A stretch of 36,501 nt of DNA from a virus. The stretch lies in the IMG/VR virus record IMGVR_UViG_3300046819_000366, positions 1 through 36,501 of that record. The stretch is one strand, 5' to 3'. The position numbers and the translations under genes were made by a program. Below are positions 28,745 to 36,501 of this stretch, piece by piece. The stretch's first letter is position 1. Each line of letters begins with the position of its first letter. Below the pieces are notes generated by a model that saw nothing but the letters and a program-made list of their open reading frames with translations, was not told the origin of the DNA and made no database searches.

Positions 28745-29496
28745 ACTTAAATAATAAAAAAAGAATAACTAAAGATATTGTTGTGTATGAAAAATTTATT
28801 GATGAAAAGACTTGTCAAAAAATGATCAAAGCACTTGATGCCCATGCAGCCAATGGAAAGATTTCTTGGATGCCAATATCTTTTTATGAGTCATACTCTT
28901 CTGTTTTGCCACTGGATAATGACGAAGAAGTAATTTCTTTAGGGTTAAGTCCAACAATATTTTCAGATATTGAAAAGGCTATGCCTACAGCAATAGCATC
29001 AGTCCATGACCTTGACCCATTAACAATTGTTAAAATTGGCTATCATACACAAAAGTGGGAGCCAGGAGCATACGCAAGAATTCATTCTGACAATACAGAC
29101 GAGCATGGAAAGTCGGGAGCTTTTACAAGAAGCCGTTACGCAGGGTTTCTATACCTTAATGACGAGTTTGAAGGTGGACTACTTAAGTTTCCAGGTCAAA
29201 ACATAGAGATTAAACCAGAAGTGGGAATGCTCGCTGTATTTGACGGGGGATTTAACAATATGCATGAGGTATCATTAATTGAAAGCGGAGTAAGATATAC
29301 AATCGGATCATTTTGGGATGATAGAGAAGAGTCTGCATACCCACAAGAACTTAGAGATGCTTGGGCAGCAGAAATGAAAGAGACAAGATCAAAGCAAGAG
29401 CTTGAAAGAGCAGAATGGCAAAAATTACTTAAAGATGGATGGAAAATAGATTTAAATGGAAAGAAGTATAGAGTAGATGGTGATAAACATGATTGA
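28741..29496 (+). CDS. 2OG-Fe(II) oxygenase (4), 251 aa
   Basis: Starts at the overlapping ATGA (28741). H115-S-D117, H175 and R185 (+10). NDEFEGGLLKFP. A C-terminal charged extension after residue 195 (EMKETRSKQELERAEWQK) is absent from its paralogues and may be an interaction helix. Confidence 0.85.
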   Translation: MNLNNKKRITKDIVVYEKFIDEKTCQKMIKALDAHAANGKISWMPISFYESYSSVLPLDNDEEVISLGLSPTIFSDIEKAMPTAIASVHDLDPLTIVKIGYHTQKWEPGAYARIHSDNTDEHGKSGAFTRSRYAGFLYLNDEFEGGLLKFPGQNIEIKPEVGMLAVFDGGFNNMHEVSLIESGVRYTIGSFWDDREESAYPQELRDAWAAEMKETRSKQELERAEWQKLLKDGWKIDLNGKKYRVDGDKHD

Positions 29497-30148
29497 TTCT
29501 TTTAAGAAACAGTTGCTAAATAAAGGATATTCTATTAAGGAAATTACTTCAGAGATATTTTCTGTTGAAAACTTTTTATCAAAAGAACAGATAAATATTC
29601 TTTTAAGTATTATAAATGGTATTTCCCAAGAAGATTGGGAAGTAGAGTATTCCGCTAATTTAAAAACTTTTTGTATGACAAAGTTTGGAAGAGATGATGT
29701 AGAAAATCTGGTTGCTGAAGGTAAATTTGAAATTACTCAAAACTGGAAAGATAAAAATTTTAACATAGCAAATCATGAAATATATCGCAAAATATATGAT
29801 AACTTAAACTCAATGGTAGTGAATTCCAATTCAGAACTTCACCTAAGTGGATTTGCAACAATTCAAAGGATGCAACCTGGAGTAGAACTAAAGTCTCATT
29901 CAGATCAGCATACAGATCCATCCATCCAATATGCTACAATCGCATATATAAATGATGATTACTTAGATGGTGAATTATTTTTTCCACATTTAGGAATAGA
30001 GATAAAGCCTGAGCCAGGATCATTGTTATTTTTTCCAGGTAACAAAGAGCATGAGCATGGAGTAAGACACGTAGGAGAAGGTCCTATAAGATATGTTCTT
30101 GTTGGATTTATAAAAGAAAATGATCATTACATAAAGAATAAGTATTAG
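29489..30148 (+). CDS. 2OG-Fe(II) oxygenase (5), 219 aa
   Basis: The start at 29489 (MIDSFKKQLL) overlaps the upstream stop. H137-S-D139, H190 and R201 (+11, one residue longer than in the others). NDDYLDGELFFP. An N-terminal part of about 120 residues is unlike the other copies. Confidence 0.8.
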   Translation: MIDSFKKQLLNKGYSIKEITSEIFSVENFLSKEQINILLSIINGISQEDWEVEYSANLKTFCMTKFGRDDVENLVAEGKFEITQNWKDKNFNIANHEIYRKIYDNLNSMVVNSNSELHLSGFATIQRMQPGVELKSHSDQHTDPSIQYATIAYINDDYLDGELFFPHLGIEIKPEPGSLLFFPGNKEHEHGVRHVGEGPIRYVLVGFIKENDHYIKNKY

Positions 30149-30158
30149 GAGAATAACA

Positions 30159-30893
30159 ATGAATAAAGAAATATTAGATCCAAAAGTTTACTACTATACT
30201 GATGCTATAAAAAATTTTGATAAGTTCCAAAGTGTTTTAAAAGAACTGGACAATCTTGATTCAAATAATGAATATGGAGTAAATATCTGGAATCCTTGGA
30301 CATCTTCTAATGATAAAAACTTTATTTATGGTGAAACAAAAACATTTGATATTAATGCAATAAATAGTTTAGGTGGCAAAGTTGGAGAAAAAAGCAAGTA
30401 TGTTTATGATGCAATAACAACTACTCTTTATAATGTTTGCAAAGATTATGCTACTTCCCTAGGAGATTTTGATGAGCCAAGACTTTTTCCAACATTTAAT
30501 ATAAAAAAATATAACACTGGAATGGGAATGGGAGCCCACTTTGATCAACTAGACGGAGACAAAACCCTAAGATATTCTCTTGTAATGTATTTAAATGATG
30601 ATTGTGAAGGTGGAGAAATATCTTTTCAATTAAAAGATTACAATGGTGGATGGACAAGTGCTGATGGTTTTTCTAAAGGTGTAGCACCAGCAGTAGATTT
30701 AGACTATGATGTATCTGTTGCAAGCGGAGCAATTGATTTTGGATTAAAGCCAAAAGCAAACAGTGTTATAATTTTTCCAGCATTTCCTCCATATTTTCAT
30801 ACAGCACATATTGTAAAGTCTGGCTTTAAATATATGGTGCCTGGACACTGGATTCATAATGGAATGGATCTGAATAAATCTAACGGTATGTAG
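30159..30893 (+). CDS. 2OG-Fe(II) oxygenase (6), 244 aa
   Basis: TAGGAGAATAAC before the ATG. H127-F-D129, H214 and K224 (+10). NDDCEGGEISFQL, with an insertion of about 30 residues (GGWTSADGFSKG and on) between the HxD and distal His. Ends two codons before the dehydrogenase start. Confidence 0.8.
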   Translation: MNKEILDPKVYYYTDAIKNFDKFQSVLKELDNLDSNNEYGVNIWNPWTSSNDKNFIYGETKTFDINAINSLGGKVGEKSKYVYDAITTTLYNVCKDYATSLGDFDEPRLFPTFNIKKYNTGMGMGAHFDQLDGDKTLRYSLVMYLNDDCEGGEISFQLKDYNGGWTSADGFSKGVAPAVDLDYDVSVASGAIDFGLKPKANSVIIFPAFPPYFHTAHIVKSGFKYMVPGHWIHNGMDLNKSNGM

Positions 30894-31562
30894 ATGAAGA
30901 CAGCAATAGTCACAGGTGCCAGCAAGGGTGTTGGATATGCAACTGTTAAACGATTATCTGAAAATGGATACAGAGTTATTGCTGTTTCAAGAGACCTTTC
31001 TAAAGTATCTGAACTTGTATCTGATAATGTTGAAGTATATAGCCTAGATATTACAGACTCTAAAGCAATACAGGTATTTTTTGAAAAATATAAAGATATC
31101 ACCTTAGACCTATTGGTTAATAATGCAGGTGGAGGGTCTGGACCAACTCATATTATAAATGAAACCCCAGAAAACTTTAGAAAGTCTTATGACATAAATG
31201 TCACTGGCCCTATGTATCTATCTCAGCTATTTGTTCCTTGTATGGAAAGATCAGAGTCTCCAACTATTATTTTTATAACTTCCTTTGGTGGAAAAATACC
31301 ATATCGTGGTGGAGGCAATTATACAAATGCCAAAAGAGGACAGAGAGGTTTAATAGATACAATGAGGCTAGAGTTCCCTCAGTTTGGAATTAAGATTACA
31401 GAAATCTGTCCAGCAACCATTGATACTCAAAAAGAAAAAAGGGATAATGCTTTAACTGCAGAAGATTTATCAGAAGCAATTTTTTGGGTTGGATCTTTAC
31501 CAAAGCATCTAAATATTAATCAAATAGAGATGTGTCATATAAATAGTAGCAAGTTTGGCTAG
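30894..31562 (+). CDS. Short-chain dehydrogenase/reductase, 222 aa
   Basis: TGASKGVG (residues 7-14) binds the nucleotide. NNAG (about 76-79), S130 and Y143-x-x-x-K147 are the catalytic set. The ATG directly follows the oxygenase stop. It could oxidise or reduce a hydroxylated or sugar substrate made by neighbours; substrate unknown. Confidence 0.85.
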   Translation: MKTAIVTGASKGVGYATVKRLSENGYRVIAVSRDLSKVSELVSDNVEVYSLDITDSKAIQVFFEKYKDITLDLLVNNAGGGSGPTHIINETPENFRKSYDINVTGPMYLSQLFVPCMERSESPTIIFITSFGGKIPYRGGGNYTNAKRGQRGLIDTMRLEFPQFGIKITEICPATIDTQKEKRDNALTAEDLSEAIFWVGSLPKHLNINQIEMCHINSSKFG

Positions 31563-31663
31563 TTAACTAAAACTACAGACAGCATTGCATATAGCAAAGC
31601 TATAACCTTAAACTACATCTTAATAGAATAAAAATGAGCGTGTTTTTGTTTTTAAATCTATGA

Positions 31664-31698
31664 TATACTTAACACTACTTCAGAAAACATGAAGTGCT
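31664..31698 (+). promoter_or_regulatory. Promoter and leader hairpin of the ribonucleotide reductase
   Basis: TGATATACT gives a -10 at 31664-31669, predicted +1 31676. ACTTCA pairs with TGAAGT in the leader. The leader is 52 nt with GAAAGG before the ATG, too short for a cobalamin riboswitch. Confidence 0.55.
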
Positions 31699-31727
31699 CA
31701 CTTAATTTTACTTTGAAAGGTACATAA

Positions 31728-33761
31728 ATGTCAGAAAGCGTATTCTCATTCCGTCTATCAGAGGACTTTGTAAACAAGTACTCTACTATCCCAGCACCAT
31801 TTGGATTCTCAGATGCTGGATCTAACTCGTTGGGAGAGATTACATTTATTCGTACTTATTCTCGTGTTAAAGAAGATGGAACAAAAGAGCGCTGGCATGA
31901 AGTATGCCGTCGTGTAATTGAGGGTATGTATTCAGTTCAGAAAAACCATGCAAAAGATAACCGTCTTCCATGGAATGATAATAAATCACAGAAGTCAGCT
32001 CAAGAAGCATTCCAAAGAATGTTTGAACTAAAGTGGACACCACCAGGACGTGGCCTATGGGCATTTGGAACTCCAATGACTATGGAGAAGCGCAACTCAG
32101 CTTCCCTTCAAAACTGTGCAATGGTTTCTACTCGTGATATTGATCGTAATGACCCAGGTGCTCTATTTGCCTGGGTAATGGATGCATTAATGCTGGGCAT
32201 TGGAGTTGGATTTGATACCCTTGGACAAGACAAGCAGATGCCTATTTATGCTCCTACTGAGCCAGAATCAATCTATGAAATTCCAGATACTCGTGAAGGA
32301 TGGGTTGAATCAGTTCGTCTTTTGATTAACTCATTCCTACGCCAAAACCAATCAATTCAGCAATTTAGCTATGATCTTATCCGTCCTCTAGGAGCCCCTA
32401 TTAAGGGCTTTGGAGGCGTTGCAAGCGGTCCAGCACCACTTATTGATCTCCATACACGCATTCGTAATGTAATTGGTTCTAGGGCAGGTGAAGCCCTTGA
32501 CAGCCGTGCTATTGTAGATATCATAAATCTTATTGGTACCTGCGTTGTTTCTGGAAATGTTCGTCGTTCTGCCACCCTTGCTCTTGGTACACCAGAAGAT
32601 GATGGTTTTATTAATCTTAAGAATCCAGAAGTATTTCCTGAAAGAAATTCATATGATCCAGAAAAACCAGGTTGGGCATGGATGTCTAACAATTCTATTT
32701 CAGCAACAGTTGGAACAAAGTATGAAGATTATGTAGATTTAATTGCAGACAATGGAGAGCCAGGTTTTATCTGGCTTGATGTTGCTCGCAGTTATGGCCG
32801 TCTTGCAGATACTCCTGATTATAAGGACACTCGCATTATGGGCTTCAATCCTTGTGCGGAGCAGCCATTGGAATCGTACGAACTTTGTACACTTGTAGAA
32901 GTGCACTTAAATCGTCATGATTCTAAGGAGGACTTCCTCAAGACATTGAAGTTTGCATATCTTTATGGAAAGACTGTAACACTTATGCCAACTCATTGGC
33001 AACAAACAAACGGTATCATGCAGAGAAATCGTCGCATTGGAACATCTCTTACAGGTATTGCTGCATTTGCTGATGAGCATGGTCTTCCAACAACTCGTGA
33101 GTGGATGGATGAAGGATACAACAAGATCCGTCATTATGATCACAAGTATTCAGAATGGCTATGTGTTCGTGAATCGGTTCGTGTAACAACTGTTAAGCCA
33201 TCAGGATCAGTATCACTTCTTTCTGGTGCCACACCTGGAGTTCACTGGGGACCTGGTGGAGAGTTCTATCTTCGTGCTATTCGTTTTGGAAATACTGATC
33301 CAATGCTTCATTTGTTTAAAGCAGCGGGATATAAGATTGAACCAGACCTAGTATCAGCAAATACACAAGTAGTTTATTTCCCAGTTGCATCAGGGCATAG
33401 ACGTGCTGAGAAGCAGGTAAGCTTGTTTGAAAAGATTGGTTTGGCAGCAACTGCTCAGAAGTATTGGTCAGACAATGGTGTTTCTGTAACACTCTCATTT
33501 GATAAGGAAACTGAAAAGCAGTTCGTTGCTCCAGCACTTAATATGTATGAGGGCCAGCTTAAGGCAGTTTCATTCCTTCCAATGGGAAATAAGACATACC
33601 CTCAGCAACCATATAGTGAAATCACAAGAGAAGAATATAATGCATATGTTGGCAAGATTGGCAAGATTGACTGGTCTGCTATCTATGATGGTGTAGAAAA
33701 TCTTGAGGCTGAAGGCGAAGCATACTGCAGCACAGATGCCTGTGAGATTAAACTGTATTAA
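31728..33761 (+). CDS. nrdJ: Class II (B12-dependent) ribonucleotide reductase
   Basis: A 677-aa monomeric type, like Lactobacillus leichmannii RTPR. LQNCAMVST supplies the first active-site Cys (C130). NPCAEQPLESYELC supplies the radical Cys, the Glu and the second redox Cys. CSTDAC near the C-terminus is the regenerating pair. It makes deoxynucleotides from ribonucleotides for phage DNA synthesis, using adenosylcobalamin from the host. It lies between the accessory island and the portal module. Confidence 0.93.
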   Translation: MSESVFSFRLSEDFVNKYSTIPAPFGFSDAGSNSLGEITFIRTYSRVKEDGTKERWHEVCRRVIEGMYSVQKNHAKDNRLPWNDNKSQKSAQEAFQRMFELKWTPPGRGLWAFGTPMTMEKRNSASLQNCAMVSTRDIDRNDPGALFAWVMDALMLGIGVGFDTLGQDKQMPIYAPTEPESIYEIPDTREGWVESVRLLINSFLRQNQSIQQFSYDLIRPLGAPIKGFGGVASGPAPLIDLHTRIRNVIGSRAGEALDSRAIVDIINLIGTCVVSGNVRRSATLALGTPEDDGFINLKNPEVFPERNSYDPEKPGWAWMSNNSISATVGTKYEDYVDLIADNGEPGFIWLDVARSYGRLADTPDYKDTRIMGFNPCAEQPLESYELCTLVEVHLNRHDSKEDFLKTLKFAYLYGKTVTLMPTHWQQTNGIMQRNRRIGTSLTGIAAFADEHGLPTTREWMDEGYNKIRHYDHKYSEWLCVRESVRVTTVKPSGSVSLLSGATPGVHWGPGGEFYLRAIRFGNTDPMLHLFKAAGYKIEPDLVSANTQVVYFPVASGHRRAEKQVSLFEKIGLAATAQKYWSDNGVSVTLSFDKETEKQFVAPALNMYEGQLKAVSFLPMGNKTYPQQPYSEITREEYNAYVGKIGKIDWSAIYDGVENLEAEGEAYCSTDACEIKLY

Positions 33762-33808
33762 TGGTTAAGGGTAGTTCACTTTAACATCATTATGGTATAC
33801 TTATGGTT

Positions 33809-34216
33809 ATGAGTACAACAAATAATCCGCTAATTAATCAAAAGACTGGCTTGCCTATTGTGGGTAATGTCAGAAAAAAGGTCATTGAGAAGAACTATGA
33901 TTGGGGCCTATATGTTTATAAAAAGGCTTCTGGAAAGTGGTTTACGGACGGCGACGGTAATGTTTTAAACATTGAATCAATGCGTGGTGATATTGCCAAG
34001 ATTACAGAACTAAAGAGTGCAGCAAGACACTATGGAGATCCTGGAGATGGTGACGCAGTATTTGTTCCAGGACTAACCAGGATTACTGAAGAAGAACACT
34101 CAGAGCAACTTGATCGTATGGTTAATGGTTTGATTCCATCAAGAAATGATTTAGGTGCATGGCATGCAGCACAACAGACTCTTAAGACTCACGGGAAAGA
34201 AGCATTTGATGAGTAA
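33809..34216 (+). CDS. Hypothetical protein upstream of portal, 135 aa
   Basis: The start is set by TGGTATACT: +1 is one base before the ATG at 33809 (MSTTNNPLINQ), so the ATG at 33803 is less likely. KKVIEKNYDWGLYVYKKASGKWF and a C-terminal helix. It overlaps the portal gene by 8 bases. Perhaps a packaging or head accessory protein; no family recognised. Confidence 0.7.
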   Translation: MSTTNNPLINQKTGLPIVGNVRKKVIEKNYDWGLYVYKKASGKWFTDGDGNVLNIESMRGDIAKITELKSAARHYGDPGDGDAVFVPGLTRITEEEHSEQLDRMVNGLIPSRNDLGAWHAAQQTLKTHGKEAFDE

Positions 34217-35819
34217 TGACCAAGACTATACATATATTTCTGCCAGCTTAAATACACAAGAAGAAAAAGATAATCCATTTAAAGAACAAGATCCATTCAA
34301 TAAGTCTTGGGACATTCTAAAAGATTATTCTGGACTAGATCAAAACTTTCGTAGAAGAACTGCAAGAAATATTGGCAAAGCCCTAGACATAAATAATACA
34401 GCATATCTTGACTCAGCAAATGCAACTCCTGCAGGTGTAGATGCGGGATCAAAAGCTATAAATCCTGGTACTGTATATCGCAATGGCTATGGAATCTATG
34501 ATGTAATTACTCCACCATACAATCTTTATGAACTTGCAAATTTTTATGACACATCATTTGCTAACCATGCTGCTATTGATGCTAAGGTAGCTAATATTGT
34601 TGGACTTGGTTATTCATTTGAAGTAACAGATCGTACAATGCTAAGTCTTGAAAATAAAGATGACGAGTTAGCAGTTGGTCGTGCTCGTAAGCGTATTGAA
34701 AGAATGAAGCTTGAAATGCGTGATTGGCTAGAAAATCTTAATGACGATGATTCTTTTACTAAGACAATGGAAAAGGTTTACACAGATGTTGAGTCTACTG
34801 GAAATGGATATATTGAAGTAGGTCGCACTGTTAACGGAGATATTGGATATATTGGCCACATCCCTTCAACTACTGTTCGCATCCGTCGTTTACGTGATGG
34901 ATACATGCAAATTATTGGACAAAAGATTGTTTACTTTAGAAACTTTGGTGCAAGAAATGTTAACCCAGTAACAGATGATCCACGTCCAAATGAAATTATT
35001 CATATTAAAGAATATTCTCCATTAAATACATATTATGGAATCCCTGATATTATTGCAGCACTACCGTCATTGATTGGCGATCAACTTGCATCACAATATA
35101 ATATTGATTATTTTGAGAACAAGGCTGTTCCAAGATATGTCGTAACACTCAAGGGTGCAAAGCTATCTGGAGAAGCAGAAGACAAGATGTTCCGATTCTT
35201 GCAGACAGGACTAAAAGCTCAGTCACACAGAACTCTTTACATACCACTTCCTGGCGACACAGATCAAAATAAAGTTGAGTTTGATATGAAGCCAATTGAG
35301 AATGGCATTCAGGATGGATCGTTTAAAGAGTACCGCAAGCAAAATCGTGATGATATTCTTGTTGCACATCAGGTTCCAATTTCAAAACTTGGCGGTACTG
35401 ATTCAGCAGCAATCGCAGCATCAATTGCACAGGATAGAACATTTAAAGAGCAGGTATCTCGTCCAGCACAAGGACACCTGAATAAAGTCATTAGCAAAAT
35501 CATCAAGGAAAAAACAGATATCCTTGAACTTAAGTTCAATGAGCTAACCCTAACTGATGAAATTACTCAGTCACAAATTCTTGAAAGATATGTAAAGACT
35601 CAGGTAATGATGCCAAATGAGGCTCGTGAAGCTATTGGTCTTCCTCAACATCCAGACGGAGATGCTCCTTTTGTTATGTCTCCAAGACAGGCAACAGATA
35701 CTGCAGCAAATCTTGCTGGTAATAGATCAAGAGATTCAGAAAGAACAAACAGCCAATCCGATGGTCCTGCAACCACAAGTGGTCGCAATGCACAGGGTGA
35801 AGGTAGATCGTCTCAATAA
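34209..35819 (+). CDS. Phage portal protein (PBSX/HK97-like)
   Basis: The true start is the ATG at 34209 (MSNDQDYTYIS), overlapping the upstream stop; the frame extends further upstream to 34155. PPYNLYELANFYDTSFANHAA and EVGRTVNGDIGYIGHIPSTT, then HIKEYSPLNTYYGIPDIIAA, YFENKAVPRYVVTL and VPISKLGGTDSAA follow the portal family order. It forms the DNA-entry ring of the capsid. The tail end is low-complexity Ser/Arg/Gly. Confidence 0.88.
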   Translation: MSNDQDYTYISASLNTQEEKDNPFKEQDPFNKSWDILKDYSGLDQNFRRRTARNIGKALDINNTAYLDSANATPAGVDAGSKAINPGTVYRNGYGIYDVITPPYNLYELANFYDTSFANHAAIDAKVANIVGLGYSFEVTDRTMLSLENKDDELAVGRARKRIERMKLEMRDWLENLNDDDSFTKTMEKVYTDVESTGNGYIEVGRTVNGDIGYIGHIPSTTVRIRRLRDGYMQIIGQKIVYFRNFGARNVNPVTDDPRPNEIIHIKEYSPLNTYYGIPDIIAALPSLIGDQLASQYNIDYFENKAVPRYVVTLKGAKLSGEAEDKMFRFLQTGLKAQSHRTLYIPLPGDTDQNKVEFDMKPIENGIQDGSFKEYRKQNRDDILVAHQVPISKLGGTDSAAIAASIAQDRTFKEQVSRPAQGHLNKVISKIIKEKTDILELKFNELTLTDEITQSQILERYVKTQVMMPNEAREAIGLPQHPDGDAPFVMSPRQATDTAANLAGNRSRDSERTNSQSDGPATTSGRNAQGEGRSSQ

Positions 35820-35859
35820 TTAAGAAAAGTTATAAAAGGTTTGGTATAATAGAATCGTC

Positions 35860-36501
35860 ATGAATATAAATAAAGCACACTGGACCACTGATGGCGACAA
35901 AGTTCGCTTATCCATGCCTCTTACAAAGGTTGATGAAGGCCGTCGTATTGTCTCTGGTTTTGCATCTCTAGACAACCTAGACAAGCAAGATGATATTGTA
36001 ACAACAGAAGCATCTATGGAAGCTTTCGCAAAATTCCGTGGAAACATTAGAGAAATGCATCAGCCATCAGCAGTAGGCAAGATGGTTTCATTTAAAGAAG
36101 AAAAATATTTTGATCCAGAATCAAAGAAGTTTTATAAAGGTGTTTTTGTTTCAGCATATATTTCTAAAGGTGCACAAGATGCATGGGAAAAAGTTTTAGA
36201 TGGAACTTATACTGGTTTTTCTATTGGTGGAAGAATGAACAAGTGGGATGATGCTTATGATGAAAAAGCAGATAAAACAATTAGAGTTATTAAGGAATAT
36301 GATTTGATAGAGTTGAGTCTTGTTGATTCCCCTGCAAATCAGTTTGCAAATATTATGTCAGTTGAAAAAGTTGACGGTGTAGATACATTAACTGGTTCAT
36401 CAGCAAACACTGTTGTTGAAAATGTATTTTGGGATTCAGAGTCTGGCATTGTTACAGTCTCTCAAAACGAAACAGAGCTTAGTCCAGTCTCTGGAGAAGA
36501 A
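35860..36501 (+). CDS. Prohead protease, XkdF-like, partial (3' end off the window)
   Basis: 214 residues are visible with no stop. IVSGFASLDNLDKQDDIV, a histidine in REMHQPSAVGKMV and the serine in GFSIGGRMNKW fit the XkdF-type serine protease that matures the head. TGGTATAATA lies 9 nt upstream, so the leader is about 3 nt. Directly follows the portal, as in many phages. Confidence 0.85.
   Translation, partial: MNINKAHWTTDGDKVRLSMPLTKVDEGRRIVSGFASLDNLDKQDDIVTTEASMEAFAKFRGNIREMHQPSAVGKMVSFKEEKYFDPESKKFYKGVFVSAYISKGAQDAWEKVLDGTYTGFSIGGRMNKWDDAYDEKADKTIRVIKEYDLIELSLVDSPANQFANIMSVEKVDGVDTLTGSSANTVVENVFWDSESGIVTVSQNETELSPVSGEE

Noticed and set aside
31676-31727. Cobalamin riboswitch upstream of nrdJ
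   Set aside because: The leader is only about 52 nt with a single short hairpin, far too short for a B12 riboswitch.

Overview
The window looks like part of a tailed double-stranded DNA phage genome. It carries a portal protein, an XkdF-type prohead protease (cut by the right edge), tail-fibre-like proteins, a lysozyme-like lytic transglycosylase and dozens of tiny non-host-like genes. An actinobacterial host is the best inference. The evidence is a GP88-family gene (a family known from mycobacteriophage L5), TGTGA-N6-TCACA sites like those of actinobacterial Crp/GlxR, a Gram-positive/actinobacterial-type SOS box, and many promoters placed for leaderless translation. The DNA is AT-rich, so a low-GC actinobacterium (for example a freshwater lineage) is possible, but the sequence does not prove it. 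No integrase, terminase or DNA polymerase is seen in the window.

Layout. (1) 1-10.5 kb: nearly all minus strand. About 33 mostly tiny genes are packed with ATGA/TAATG overlaps, plus a tRNA-Asp, a DUF932 gene and a GP88 gene. Many products are zinc-knuckle-sized CxxC proteins. Seven promoters share TGTCAG exactly 16 nt upstream of the -10 hexamer, and several operons have a Crp/GlxR-like palindrome 50-105 bp upstream of the start site. (2) 10.44-11.16 kb: a gene-free control region with two perfect DnaA boxes, five 10-bp iterons at an exact 26-bp period, four Crp-like sites, an SOS-box palindrome and two nearly identical rightward promoters. It is the best candidate for the replication origin or switch region. 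(3) 11.16-13.4 kb: small rightward genes, then a leftward zinc protein and a possible PD-(D/E)XK nuclease, then a small membrane protein. (4) 13.6-23.4 kb: a glycosyltransferase, fibre/baseplate-like proteins including a collagen-like protein, a convergent lytic transglycosylase, two large modular fibres, and an Fn3 - Phe/Pro-rich repeat - Hint-like protein. (5) 23.4-31.6 kb: an accessory island with six clear 2-oxoglutarate/Fe(II) (prolyl-4-hydroxylase-like) oxygenases, one or two degenerate relatives, two DUF6065-like proteins and a short-chain dehydrogenase. (6) 31.7-36.5 kb: a class II ribonucleotide reductase, then a small gene, portal and protease.

How it may work together. The left arm appears to be the early, host-takeover arm and seems wired to a host Crp/GlxR-type regulator. 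The right arm is the virion arm, in which many transcription units start with TGn-TATAAT placed so that the ATG is at or within 1-3 nt of the predicted +1. The oxygenase island lies in the virion arm next to fibre genes that encode Gly-X-Y collagen repeats and a Pro/Phe-rich repeat. This suggests hydroxylation of phage structural proteins, which is an untested inference. Functions of most small genes are unknown and are stated as such.
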